From Diadema setosum (taxonomy: Eukaryota; Echinodermata; Echinoidea; Diadematoida; Diadematidae): a stretch of DNA of 64,000 nucleotides. The stretch lies in the NCBI RefSeq assembly GCF_964275005.1, contig NC_092686.1, forward strand, positions 40,139,511-40,203,510. Direction: 5' to 3'. The position numbers were made by a program, and so were the translations under genes. This document shows, piece by piece, positions 20,630 to 31,754 of this stretch. Under the pieces are notes generated by a model. That model ran no database searches and was not told the origin of the DNA. It saw only the letters and a program-made list of their open reading frames with translations. Positions within the stretch are counted from its first letter, which is position 1. Every line of letters starts with the position of its first letter.

Positions 20630-21191
20630 AGGGAAAGCAAACCCAAAGAGCAATGTGGATTGAGTTAAAGCAGCAACATTAGTAGAACACATCAGTGAAA
20701 GTTTAAGGAAAATCGGACAATCGATGCAAAAGTTATTAATTTTTAAAGTTTTGGTGTTGGAACCGCTGGATGAGGAGACCACTAGAGGTTATGACGTATG
20801 AGTGGACAACAATACAAAGAAACTGTAAAGAAAATTCAACAAAAAGGCACTTTTCTATCATTATGAAAGAGCACTTGACTAACCGCTTTCAGAAAGCAGG
20901 GGGAATAATTTCTACCCTTAACATATGTTAGTATCCAGTTGATGGAATTTGTAATTTTCATGAAAAATGAATGTTTGTGGAATTTTCTTTATATCTTCTT
21001 TGTATTGTTGTCCACTCATAGATACGTCATAACCTCTAGTAGTCTCCTTATCCCGCGGTTCCAACATCAAAACTTTAAAAATTCATAACCTTTGCATCGA
21101 TTGTCCGATTTTCTTCAAACTTTCACGGATGTGTTCTACTAATGTTGCTGCTTTCACTCAATCCACATTGCTCTTTGGGTTTGCGTTCCCT
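20630..21191. mobile_element. Inverted-repeat MITE of a TTAA family, copy 2
   Basis: The 562-bp unit has perfect TTAA duplications at 20626-20629 and 21192-21195. The inverted ends are AGGGAAAGCAAACCC and AGGGAACGCAAACCC. Long imperfect arms share the GTAGAACACATCA core with copy 1 at 5580-6149. The sequence at 33520-33545 looks like the same host site without the insertion. No coding capacity; it must be moved by a piggyBac- or Kolobok-type transposase. Confidence 0.88.
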
Positions 21192-21295
21192 TTAAAGATC
21201 CTTCAGTCAAGTAGATCGATTTTTTGTAACAACAGGTCACATAATAAATTTTCATTTCGATCAGAATTAATCAGATTTTCACCGTGGAAAATGAA

Positions 21296-22925
21296 TCTGT
21301 TCAGTTTAGTTCAGTTTTTATTTCTGCATTTCAAAATCAATACAAATCAACAAATCAACAAAATACTTACATAATCATTTACACAGCTAATATTCGTAAC
21401 GTTTGGATCTTACATACATTTTCTTTTTTTCAAGAACGAATATCATATATGAAAGGAAGCAATAGGAAATGATAAAAATGAAATGCAGGGGACCATCATC
21501 ATAAGCTAAGCTTGACGAGGAAGATGGCCCCAGGTAAAGAGATACATAAAGAAAATCTTGCCACTCACTGAGTGGGGGGTAATAAATTGTGCGAAGGGCA
21601 CAATAAAGAGATACATAAAGAAAATCTTGCCACTCACTGAGTGGGGGGTAATTGTGCGAAGGGCACAATAAAGAGATACATAAAGAAAATCTTGCCACTC
21701 GCTGAGTGGGAAGTAATTGTGCGAAGGACGTGCGGTGCTGGGTTGGGATGAATCTTGGTTTGTACGTTGAGTGTTATTTTGTGTATCAGTGTGATGAGGT
21801 GAATGTTACTTTAGTTATGGCCGTGAACTCATTGTTTAGGGTGTTTGTTGTCCAGGTGGTATGAATATTTATGTGTCAGAAGTATACTGGATTATGAGGG
21901 TGTTTTTTAGTTCTCGTTTGAAAATGTTCAACGACGTACATTGTTTTAAATTAGGGGGTAAAGAATTCCAAATATCTGGTCCATTATGTTTTAATGATTT
22001 TTGAGCTAAAATGATTCTGGGGTTTTCGAGATGGTAATCGGACGACTGACGTATTGGATATGAATGAACGGTGGAATTCGGAGTGAAGAAACCATCAAAA
22101 TTTTTTGGAAGACAATTAAATGTATATTCATACGTAAAAACAGCAGTTTGAAAGGTGTGAAGATCCTCAATTTTCAATGTTTTTAGTTGACGAAATAGGG
22201 GATTGGATGGGGATAAGTAACGGGAATTGGTAATCAAACGTACAGCACGTGTTTGGAGGGTAAGATTTGGATTAATTTTAGTTGAGCCACAGTTTCCCCA
22301 AACGATATTGCAGTATGTGATATGTGGTAAGATCAATGCATTATATAGAATAGTCAGGGAATTTTGAGAAATGAAGTTTTTCAGTCGATATAAAATTCCT
22401 ACAGTTCTTGAGACAAACGTGTGGATATTATGAATGTGATCGTTCCAAGTTAAACTCGAGTCAATTGTGATTCCTAAAAATTTAGTAGATCTTACTTCAG
22501 TTAAGGATAATCCATCAATATTAATATTATAACTGCTGTTAATGTTCTGTGAAGCAGTAGGTTTGAAACGTATAAAATTTGTTTTAGAGACATTAAGGGA
22601 TAATTTATTACATATAAACCATTGGGAGACTTTGTCTATTTCCGTGTTCAGAGTATTAAACAGTGTTTCGAGCTTCTCATTGGAGTAAAAAATATTAGTA
22701 TCATCCGCAAAAAGTATAAATTTAAGAGTTTTTGATGTATTTATTATATCATTGATAGATACAAGGAACAGTAGGGGGCCAAGAATTGATCCCTGGGGAA
22801 CACCACATACAATATTAAAATTCGGAGATTTAGATGACTTAAATAGTACATATTGCTTTCTGTTGGATAAATAATCAATAATCCAAGAAAGTGCTAAACC
22901 ACGAATACCATATCTTTTTATCTTG
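21296..22925 (-). mobile_element. 5'-truncated LINE
   Basis: The minus-strand copy keeps the second half of a reverse transcriptase and a 3' UTR ending in CTGAA-type repeats near 21296. Its 5' edge lies near 22920-22930, where sequence shared with 33385-33420 begins. This is ordinary 5' truncation by incomplete reverse transcription. The 3' UTR holds three tandem units of about 65-70 bp (21536-21725). Confidence 0.75.
21536..21725. repeat. Three tandem units of about 65-70 bp
   Basis: Each unit contains AAGAGATACATAAAGAAAAT, then CTTGCCACTC and GAGTGGG, and ends with GTGCGAAGG. The units are nearly identical, which points to recent local duplication in the LINE 3' UTR. Confidence 0.85.
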
Positions 22926-22957
22926 TTGTGATATCCACACATATTTCCTTTCTCCAT
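21869..22957 (-). pseudogene. Partial LINE reverse transcriptase
   Basis: The frame keeps the palm motifs GVPQGSILGPLLF and FADD and the CR1-type C-terminal region (FLGITIDSSLTWNDHI; NSLPPNLK near the end). It lacks the endonuclease and the fingers with the first catalytic Asp. The first dozen or so codons (MEKGNMCGYHN) belong to the host repeat into which the LINE inserted, not to the LINE. It differs in family from the LINE at 15986-19246, which has YVDD. Not functional on its own. Confidence 0.8.
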
Positions 22958-23015
22958 TATGTGGGTGTGTGTATGTGTGTGCGCATGTAGGATAGGTATG
23001 TGTGTTTATGTGTGT
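22958..23015. repeat. GT-rich simple repeat
   Basis: An irregular GT/ATGT array abuts the LINE's 5' edge. A CA-rich counterpart sits in the same relative place at 33328-33370 in the paralogous locus. Confidence 0.75.
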
Positions 23016-23839
23016 GATATGAAGCACAATCATGTTATCTTTGCATAGCAAGTAGGTTGTTTCGAACGTATTCTCCAGATTATCTGTTTATAAACATAAC
23101 TATGGTTACTCGTGTATATTTTACATTTTGAAATTGAACGTACAGGTTTATAAATGTCACGTACAATGTCATGTGTAACCTTGATATACCATTCGCACAT
23201 ATATGGCTTTGAGTACATGTAAATTTGTTAAAGTTTTTGAGTGATTTCTGATCACGTAGGAGTTTGATGGTTTTCGTTCACAGATGAAGGAAAATGGAGA
23301 ATAAAGTGATTATAGTCAGTAGGTTGAAGTTCCACTGTGTGATAAGGAATATCGTCAATTCATAAGCCAACTGTCGCAGAGGTTGTTTTGTATCTGTGAA
23401 AATATGTGTTTCACAATACATGTACTACAAAATGTCATACCATAAGGTTCCAATTTAAGTATATTTTCCCATAATAATTTTTTTTTTTACAATTACATTA
23501 GTTTTTGAAAGACAGAAAGTAATTATTACAATTGTAGTGAGGCATTGTCGTTTGAATGATCACTCCTGCATAGTTTAATAAAAGTAAATTATCGACGGAA
23601 GAAGTTCATGAAATTGAATAATAAAGCAATAACCGCTGCATGCTATAAGGTAAAATAAAGATATAGAGAAAAAAAAATAAAATATAGAGTTATACATGGA
23701 GCGAACCCGAAATCGAAATCTAAATCTTTTCCTCGGGCCGGCCATCTTTTCAAGCAATGCTTATAATGGCGGCCCTCTGCATAATCGTTTCTTAACTATA
23801 AATGTTATTCTTATCACTGCTGCATAGACATGCATACTG

Positions 23840-24058
23840 TATATTAAATTTCTTTCATATCGTTGTTTATGCAAGTCAAAAGACTGTGTTAAATTTACTT
23901 TACATGTCCTACATGTTCATGATTATGTACTTAATATGTATCGTGGTTTATGCAAGTCAAACGACTTTGCGTTGAATTTACTTTGTATATTTCCTGCATT
24001 TTCATGATTATGTAACTTATGTATATTGATTTGAAGAAAATAAAGTATCTATCAAACA
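23840..24058 (+). repeat. Two-unit tandem (about 80 bp) ending in a retroelement-like tail
   Basis: Two units share TTTATGCAAGTCAAA, then ATTTACTTT and TTCATGATTATGTA. They end with GAAAATAAAGTATCTATC and AAAC repeats. This looks like the 3' end of a LINE or SINE in plus orientation. Confidence 0.5.
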
Positions 24059-24059
24059 A

Positions 24060-24842
24060 ACAAAGCAGGCCCATTATACTCAAAACTAAAATCGCTTACT
24101 TTGAAAAATATCACCACCTATCAGCAATGTATTTTTGTATATCAGTGTGTCAACAAACTTATGCCTGACCATTTTGTTCAATTGTTTGATATCAATCAGA
24201 ATGTGCATAATTACAATACACGCTCCTCGTCATTAATGCATTTGCCCAGACCCAGAACCTTGTCTTACCAACATAATACATGTATTCGTTTTATGGGCCC
24301 CAAGAAATGGAACAATTTATCTAAAGACATAAGAAATGCACCATCTCAAAATTGTTTTAAGATAAGACTCAAGAAAAAGTTGTATTCATCCATATAAGGT
24401 AGTTTATAGTGAGGGCTGCTAACTTTCTCTTTATTATACTAAAATGAAACACATGTACATGATATGCTGCCTTGTTTGTTTTAGTATTACAAGTGTATAT
24501 ATTTTTAGGTTCTCTTTACCTCTCCTTAATGTATTTTTTTTCTTTCTTCTCTTTTCTTTTCTTTCTCTTTTTCCTTCTTCCTATCTGTTTTCCCTCCTGC
24601 ACCCCTATATTGTAGCTTTAGTCTCTTGTGTATCTGTACTTCGTCTTGTAAATATGTATATTTAAAAAAATGTCTTTTTAGCTATGTTTCAATCGGATTC
24701 AACTACATTTTCAAATGTTAAAGGTGCACTCACTTCAAGCTGTGCTTACTGAGTTGTCACCTCCAGTTTGTCATTACTGAATTGTTAATGTTGTTACACG
24801 AATTGATCTGGAAATAAATGTTCTATTGAATTGAATTGAATT
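24060..24842 (+). mobile_element. 5'-truncated LINE, C-terminal fragment and tail
   Basis: The frame 24101-24397 encodes the end of a CR1-type reverse transcriptase: YNTRSS, the GPKKWNNLSKDIRNA block and a final FKIRLKKKL. A 400-bp T-rich 3' UTR follows, ending in (ATTGA)n at 24823-24842. That tail is the same type as in the LINE at 14451, so the two may share a family. Severely truncated at the 5' side. Confidence 0.75.
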
Positions 24843-24879
24843 GATTAATTGGTTTAGAACCAACACTTGCTGTCGAGCG

Positions 24880-24956
24880 AGAGCTCGGTGGTCTAGTGGA
24901 GATACGCCTGTCCGGTGATCAGGAGGTCGTAGGTTCGAATCCTGCTCGAATATGTG
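24880..24956 (+). repeat. tRNA-derived SINE head
   Basis: The stretch has an A-box-like TGGTCTAGTGG and a B-box GGTTCGAATCC about 40 bp apart, with a good T-arm (GTAGG and CCTGC around TTCGAAT). The acceptor ends do not pair and the anticodon loop is irregular. It is therefore a polymerase III promoter relic of a SINE, not a tRNA gene. Confidence 0.6.
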
Positions 24957-24959
24957 ATT

Positions 24960-26117
24960 TGTTATCATGGCTACTACTAAAACACTGATCAATTTAGTGC
25001 TTATTTACGTCGATGTAGGACAATTTGTTAATCAGTTGCAATGAAAACAACTCGACGGAAGAATTTCATGAATTTGAAAAAGTGAATCATTATTTGTTTG
25101 TTTTTTAACTAGATTAAAATAAATTTAACAAAGAAGTTTGTCGCTGATTGTACAGATATATGCTGGGCAAAAGTAATTTGTCTATAAAGGGGAACAGGGG
25201 GCTGCATGCTCACCCTCCCCCCCCCCCCCCACCCACACACACGCACATACATATGTACACACACTAAGCTACCCCTCCCCATCCCCCTAAAAAATTAAAA
25301 AATTAAAAAAATCGAAGGACCGACGATTTTCCATCCCACCACCATAAACACAGTTCTGCGGTCCCTAAACATTTTACAATCTCTTAAAAATACAAGGACT
25401 CCAGAGTGGTAAGCTATATGGAATTTTGAATTTGATAAAGCAGCAGTGACAAATTAATACTAATAGTGAATGACGCCGTAAAATGATAAACATGCTTTCG
25501 AGTGAGAGAATATCATAATCATCATACACTCTAAATTAACTAAGTAACTGACTTCCCTCAAACAGCTGGTGTGCGGGGTTCAGCTTTTTCTCAGCATTTG
25601 GTGTTTTGAGGAAATCGACGGCTAATATCGGGCCGATGAAAGGTTTATTAGGTCACAAAGTACGGACTCGGCTTATTTACAAATCGTTGGATTGTCGACA
25701 AATATTGGGCAGAGATAAGAAAGCCGTGTCAACACGATATTACGCTATATAGTTATACGGCTTGGATGTTGTGGGTCTTCACGTGAACGATGTGAAGGTA
25801 ACGCTCGCGAGATGGATGGGAAGGGGGTGATAGCAGGGTCTACCCCTCCCCACCTCTTCCCCGTTTTACTGTTGTTGGTGTTGTTGTTGTTGCTGTTGTT
25901 TTCAAAGACGTAATGATGATGATGAAATAATTAAGATATATATTTTGGGGATGGTTCCATAATTATTCTTGTAATTTCTGATATGCAAACATAACACGTA
26001 TTATCTAGACACATGTAAGACGCTATGGGGCATAAGTATTAGATTGGTAATTCAACGGGATTACTTGTATCAAATTATATTTCTTTGTCGGGAGTTCATG
26101 ATACTGTTGAAATGTAA
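24960..26117. other. Gene-free stretch
   Basis: Mostly unique-looking AT-rich DNA with a C-rich patch at 25218-25240 running into CA repeats and a (GTT)n-like tract near 25870-25900. No gene or paired termini recognised. Confidence 0.5.
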
Positions 26118-26276
26118 AGGCCGTGTCACACCAGCCTTGCGTGCGACTAGAGAAGAACAATTTTGACTACCCGGAGGTCCCCGTAGATATCCGCACATGA
26201 CAGTACCTAGCATGTATCTCAAAAGTAGTCGCCCGGAGGTGCGCACGCATATCTTTTTTACCCGCAACCGTGTTAA
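26118..26276. repeat. Short unit of the GTCACACC family, copy 1
   Basis: It begins AGGCCGTGTCACACCAGCC and abuts the longer element at 26277. A near copy of the same 155-160 bp lies at 26922-27076, again directly ahead of a longer element. The shared words include GACAGTACCTAGCATGTATC. Confidence 0.7.
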
Positions 26277-26917
26277 GGCCCTGTCACACCTTTCCGGGCA
26301 AGCTACTCGGGCTTGTTACGTGTAGGGATTTTCTAGCATACCGGACATTCCTGAGGGCGGAAAAGGATTTGTGCGAGTCACCGCGTGTGTCTTACTTGCT
26401 GGACGCGTATATACTTGCGAGTATACTGTCTGACCTTTGTACCAGTCACGTGGGGGCTGACAACTTAGTGAAGGAATTCCTCTAATGGAATGGCTGAAAT
26501 CTCACAGAATTTCATTATCTTGGCTGCATACGGGACTGCGAAGTACCTGCGTGGGAATTGCCTGGGAAGTACTGCCGCTAAGGGTCTCCTACTGCCGTTC
26601 TGCGTGGACCTCTACGGGCATTCCCGCGACTCACCCGGAAAAAGTTTTGGTCATGCTCAAAACTTGGCTGCGGTTAAATCGGACTTGCGTGAGCACCTCC
26701 GGGCAACTACGTGCTAGATACTGTCAGGTGCGGACCAACTGCGGAGAGCTCCTTGGAGTAAATTTGTTTCCCCGCAAGTCAAGCCGCAGAAGTTCCCCCG
26801 TACGGTATGACAAGGCATGAATGAAAATTGCAAACATTCTTGTTCGCCCGCTGAAAATCTTCTACGTGCTGGAAACTACCTCCTCGCCACAAGCCCGCGT
26901 TATGGTGTGACACGGCC
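26277..26917. mobile_element. TTAA-flanked TIR element of the GTCACACC family
   Basis: The 641-bp unit is flanked by TTAA at 26273-26276 and 26918-26921. Its inverted ends are GGCCCTGTCACACC and GGCCGTGTCACACC (one mismatch). It is GC-richer than its surroundings and has no coding motif that I recognise. The right TTAA is shared with the next unit. Its 3' half closely matches 32440-32938, part of a second copy. Confidence 0.78.
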
Positions 26918-26921
26918 TTAA

Positions 26922-27076
26922 AGGCCGTGTCACACCAGCCTTGCGTGCGACTTCCGAAGAACATTTTTGCTATCCGGAGGTCCCCGCAGATGACCCGCAC
27001 ATGACAGTACCTAGCATGTATCTCAAAAGTAGTTACCCGGAGGAGCGCACGCTGGCTCTATTTACCCGCTGCCAAA
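26922..27076. repeat. Short unit of the GTCACACC family, copy 2
   Basis: Starts AGGCCGTGTCACACCAGCC directly after the shared TTAA and ends where AAGGCCCTGTCACACC begins the next long unit. It aligns along its length with 26118-26276 with scattered substitutions. Confidence 0.7.
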
Positions 27077-27384
27077 AAAGGCCCTGTCACACCAGCTAAG
27101 CGGGCTTATTGCGTATGGGGATTTTGCAGCACGCAGAATAATTTCTGCGGCCGGACAAGGTTTAGGCGAGTTTGGCGTGGGTATTACATGATAAACGCGT
27201 GATACCAGGGGCGTCACCAGCTTTTTTTCAAGGGGGGTGCGTTTTGACACTAAACGTAACGCGATTTTTTTTTGGACAGACATTTGGAATTTAGGAAGCT
27301 CTTAATCCCAGACTTTTAGTGTGTGTTTTTTTTTATAGAGAAACCAAGAGGGGAAAGGGCACCGGCATAGCTAGGGAGACCTTT

Positions 27385-28158
27385 TTGCATTATATTTTTG
27401 ATGTTGTAAATGGTGAAATTTGATGCAGGTTTTTGCGTGTTTTTATCGACTTGAAACAGTCCCACTTGTTTAAGGTAGCAGTACATATTGATGGAAATTG
27501 TTGTTGAACAATGTGCCTATAAATTATATCATTTCAATAAACTTCTTATATTGATTCTTACACTGATGTCATGAACGCGACCGAGCCCGAGCAAGCGGAG
27601 CGAGCACGGGGGGAGGGTGTGGGAGGGGGTCAACCCCCCTCCCACGGTTAGAACTGAAATTGCATTTTGATGTTGTAAATGGTGCAATACGATGCCTGTT
27701 TTTGCTTGTCTCATCGACTTAAAACAGTCCTTGATGTAGATTATTATTGAACAATTTGCCTATAAAATAGTATCATCCAAATAAACTTCCTGTTTTAATA
27801 TTTACACTGAATATCATGAACGCGGCCAAGCAAGAGCGAGCGGAGTGAGCGAGGGGGAGGATGAGGGAGGGAGTGTTCCCCTCCCACGGTGAGCACTTTT
27901 TGCATTTTGATGTTGTAAATGGTGTAATTTGATGCAGGTTTTTTGCCTGTTTTATCGACTTGAAACAGTCCCACTTTTTTAAGGTATCACTACATTTTGA
28001 AGTAAATTGTTATTGAACAATTTGCCTATAAATGGTATCATTTAAATAAACTTCTAGTGTTAATTCTTACACCGATGTCATGAACGCGACCGAGCCCGAG
28101 CAAGCAGAGCGAGCAAGGAGGGAGGTTGTGGGAGGGGGTTGTCCCCCCTATAAATGGA
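27385..28158. repeat. Three tandem units of 240-275 bp
   Basis: Units start at 27385, 27661 and 27901 with TGATGTTGTAAATGGTG. Each continues through a TTATCGACTT and ATCATTT region, then GCGACCGAGC-type and GGGAGGG blocks. Divergence is moderate. They are internal to the middle transposon. Confidence 0.8.
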
Positions 28159-28179
28159 TTATGGAATGACGGTGTGAAA

Positions 28180-28985
28180 CGACAAATTACTGGCAGCAAC
28201 ATCAGGAGAATTGCATAACAATTAAATGCGAGCGAGCGGAGCGAGCGAGCTTGAAAATGTTGACATTTTACAGTCAAAAATGCCGTTTGTAGCTATATTT
28301 TTTTCGCTTTGGCATTTCGGGGGGGGGGCACCGGGCGCAACTGCTGGCAATAACTGGCAGCAATATCAGGAGAATGGCATAACGATTACATGCAAGCGAG
28401 CGGAGCTAGCGAGCTTGAAAAAATTTACATTTTACAGTCCAAAAACTGCCGTTTGTAGCCATATTTCTTCGCTTTGGAAATTAAGAGGGGTGGGACGCAC
28501 CGGGCACAACTGCTGGCAATCACTGGCAGCAACATCAGGTGAATGGCATAACGATTAAATGCGAGCGGGCAAAGAGAGCGAGCTTGAAAATTTTGACATT
28601 TTACGCTCCCCAAACTGCCGTTTGGAGCTATTTTTTTTCGCTTCGGAAATAAATGGGGGGGGGGGAGGGCGCACCGGGCGCAACTGCCGGCAATTACTGG
28701 CAGCAGCATCAGGAAAATGGCATAACAATTAAATGCGAGCGAGCGGAGCGAGCGAGCTGAAAATTTTGACATATTACAGTTCCCAATTAAACTGCCGTTT
28801 GTAGCCATATTTCTTCGCTTTGGAATTTGGGGGGGGGGCGCACCGGGCGCAACTGCTGGCAATCACTGGCAGCAATATCAGGAGAATGGCATAACGATTA
28901 AATGCGAGCGAGCGAAGAGAGCGAGCTTGAAAATTTTGACATTTTACAGTCCCAAACCTGCCATTTGTAGCCATGTCGATTTCAT
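28180..28985. repeat. Five tandem units of about 170 bp
   Basis: The anchor CTGGCAGCA recurs at 28191, 28354, 28523, 28697 and 28866, giving spacings of 163-174 bp. Each unit carries TGGCATAACGATTA, GCGAGCGGAGCGAGCGAGC, TTTTGACATTTTACAG, CTGCCGTTTGTAGC and a poly(G) end. It is a small satellite-like array inside a transposon. Confidence 0.85.
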
Positions 28986-29099
28986 GTCGATTTCACAGTT
29001 TACTAACCCTTGAATTACCATTTTGGTAAGTCTTTTCTTTTTTTACCAGCGGATGGGGGTGGGGGCACCCCCGTGGGCCCCCTCCGTAGTTACGCCACT

Positions 29100-29460
29100 G
29101 CTTTTGGGTGAAATAATTGGACAGCTTTCTAACAAAAAAGCAAGAAAATCTTTTCATCGCGGGAATTATGATTATATGGGGTGGGGCAATTGGTGCGCTT
29201 GCCTTCCAATATTTTTATGGGGGCAACATTTTTTTCTTTCAAAAGCAAGAAAATTTTCTCTTTTCGTGAATTATTAATTATAGGGGGGGGCAAAATTATA
29301 ATAATTATGCTTGCCTGCCCCTCTAATATTTTTATGGGGGCAACTTTTTTTTTTTTTTTGCTGTCAAAAAAAAAGGTAAGAAAATCTTCTCGTCTCTGGA
29401 ATTATGGAGGGGGTGGGCAAAATGATATACTTACCCCTCCATTCTTTTTTTTTTTTTTTT
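29100..29460. repeat. Three tandem units of about 116 bp ending in poly(T)
   Basis: AGAAAATCTT, GAATTATG, GGGGCAA and AATATTTTTATGGGGGCAA recur at about 116-bp spacing. The last unit ends in a T run (29443-29465). Frames through this stretch are low-complexity. Confidence 0.7.
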
Positions 29461-29770
29461 TTTTTGAATGAGGCTAAGGCTCGCACTTGGGCTGGCAATA
29501 TGGATTGGTCAGAAGTAACGTACATAGACCCTACATGGCCACTTGTAAGTAGCACACGTACATGCAAACGTGTACGTGCTCCGTAAACACTGTATAGAAT
29601 ACTAGTAGATATGTATAAAATCAGTGCTGCCAGAGCCAGGGGTGCGAATTGTTTTTGCCCACGATTTTTTTGTCCCTGGTGCAAAATAATAAAGAAAAGG
29701 AATAATTATTTAGCGTCCGGCGTTGAGGTCGCTCGCAGACTGATTTTTTTTTTTTTTTTTTTTTTTTTAA

Positions 29771-31754
29771 AGCCGGTCTGCACTGGCCATTATTTTGATG
29801 CCAGAACTTTTTGTAAAGAGCGCCATCTATCAAAACTTCCGGTGGCCGGGTTAACTCTAGTCAGAACTCTAGTTCTGTGGTTACATCGTTTGTGGCTGAT
29901 CGCCGCCTGCATGCCGGTCAGCGCACGATCTCACAGCAGCTGTGCGCAGAGCCGAGAGAACACACACAAGCAGTGCATAATAATTATGGTGGGGTACCGA
30001 GAGCCCAGCCCGGCCCGCCCGGCGCGGCCCGCCCGGCGCGGCCTCGATCTTTCGGCCGATCGCTAGGGAACGGGTTACTTGCCGCGAGAGAGATCCGCGA
30101 CAATCCACTCACTCAGCCAAATGACCTACTCGCTATACACAATACCAGCGCAGCGAGCAGAAAAACATCGCTGGGCGGTGAATTACTGTAATGTGGCCGT
30201 CGGTTTCTTCGTCGGGCCAGCTGATTTAGATATCTACATGATGTGCAGTAAAATATTCCTTCAAATTTCATGCTCTTTATTGAGTTTTCATGAAGTCCAA
30301 CACAATGAGTGATGAGGGAAAGCTCCAGATGCATTTACGAATATCTCTCACACATAAATCTTTGCTACTACTAACAGTTAGACGGTAAGAGTTATATAGA
30401 TCTAAACGTTAGTACAGTGTAGTAATAGTACAAATTGTACTACTAGTAAACTACTAGGCCTAGTAGTACCAGAACAAATGTACATGCGGTTCCTATCTAC
30501 GTGCTGTCCCCCTGCCCTGAATATTATTATCACACATGTGAGAAATGACACCAAGCTAACATCTCGAGATTGCAATTGGAAAACAGATAACATATCTTGA
30601 ATTGATCATGATTTCCCTTCCTAGAAATTTCATTCGACAATTTGTTGAGGCTGGGTTAGTGAGGAACAATAACCTTAAAAATACTTGTAAACGCTAAAAT
30701 GAAAACGTTCATACTGATTGATAAGATAGTGATACTGATATGGCCCGTTATGGGTCTACACCGTACACGTTCACTAATTCAAATTGACTTAATCAGGCCT
30801 AGGTCTAGGTCTAGTCATCAAGTCATCATAGACACTTCTTGTCGTAAGTTGGACGTCAGTATTTATTGTAATAATCACTGAAAAAACGTGAAAAAACGTG
30901 AATTTTGTCATCGTTCATCGCGATGTTATGATGATCATCAACGGCAACGCAGCGGTAATTCGAGTAACGGTAACGTTAGTCGTTACATGGATTTGGAAGG
31001 TTATAAATTCAGCGTTCAGTGAATGTCATTTGCAACTGAATAAAAAGTAGGTACAATTGTATATCATCCAAGTTGAGTTTCACCCACCATGGCTTATCAG
31101 AGGCTTCTGACTCAGTCTGAGTGCAAGTGGAACTTTCACGACGGGCTGATCCCGCAATCCTGGCACACAGCTTCATAGGCTCGACACCAGTGCTGATGCC
31201 CAGTGGTGGACATCCAGCAGCTAGCAGATGACCAGCAAAGTCATCCTGTGTTGAATGGCTTGATAGGCTGTCAAGGGCAACGTTTATCTTGTTCATTTCT
31301 TGCCGATAAACAGCTCGCATCTCCTCCCACTGGATCCAGCATTTACCAAGTCGTATCCGCGACATAATCGCAGATTGAAGTTCGACACAACGATCAGAAT
31401 AAACGATCTGAGTGTCGAAGACAGTGTTTGAAAGCACCGAACATACATGCAGATCGCGCATCGCGAAGTGATACGTGACAACTTAAACGGTATTGATATC
31501 TAGATTTCTGCGGTACGTGAATGTATGCACTGGACTGCGCAAGATAATGCGGGAGCGAAGCGAGCCGCTGCGCTGCTAGGCCATCCCCTACGGGAACCTC
31601 TGTGTGTTAAGTCTATGGGAATATCAGAATTCAGTATGGAACGGGTTAATTTTGATGCACGCCGCTCGGCATTATGGGAGACATGCTGGGCACCACAGAG
31701 AGAAATGAGCCTTATGATGGCGCTAGACATGTTTCTTACCAATGCAGACCCACT
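29771..31754. mobile_element. TTAA-flanked DNA element, twin copy B
   Basis: A 1,984-bp unit between TTAA at 29767-29770 and 31755-31758, in the same orientation as copy A and offset by exactly 26,699 bp along its whole length. Every part compared was identical. The inserted site is a poly(T) stretch inside the middle-level transposon. Being unmutated, it is the latest layer of this nest. The flanks differ completely from those of copy A, which argues for transposition rather than segmental duplication. Confidence 0.87.
31009..31461 (-). CDS. Unrecognised 150-residue frame inside twin element B
   Basis: Identical to the frame at 4310-4762. No known domain is seen. It is listed because it is the longest frame of a very young element. 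Confidence 0.25.
   Translation of the reverse strand: MRDLHVCSVLSNTVFDTQIVYSDRCVELQSAIMSRIRLGKCWIQWEEMRAVYRQEMNKINVALDSLSSHSTQDDFAGHLLAAGCPPLGISTGVEPMKLCARIAGSARRESSTCTQTESEASDKPWWVKLNLDDIQLYLLFIQLQMTFTER

Noticed and set aside
24880-24956. Possible tRNA gene (A- and B-box present)
   Set aside because: The acceptor arms do not pair, position 33 is not T in the best anticodon loop, and a LINE tail lies just upstream. Better explained as a SINE head.
27385-28985. CRISPR-like array
   Set aside because: The repeated units are long, contiguous and diverged, with no constant short repeat and variable spacers, and the DNA is eukaryotic.
5060-29766. Composite transposon bounded by the twin TTAA elements
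   Set aside because: Each copy has its own TTAA duplication and copy B sits inside a nest of other elements, so two independent insertions explain the arrangement better.
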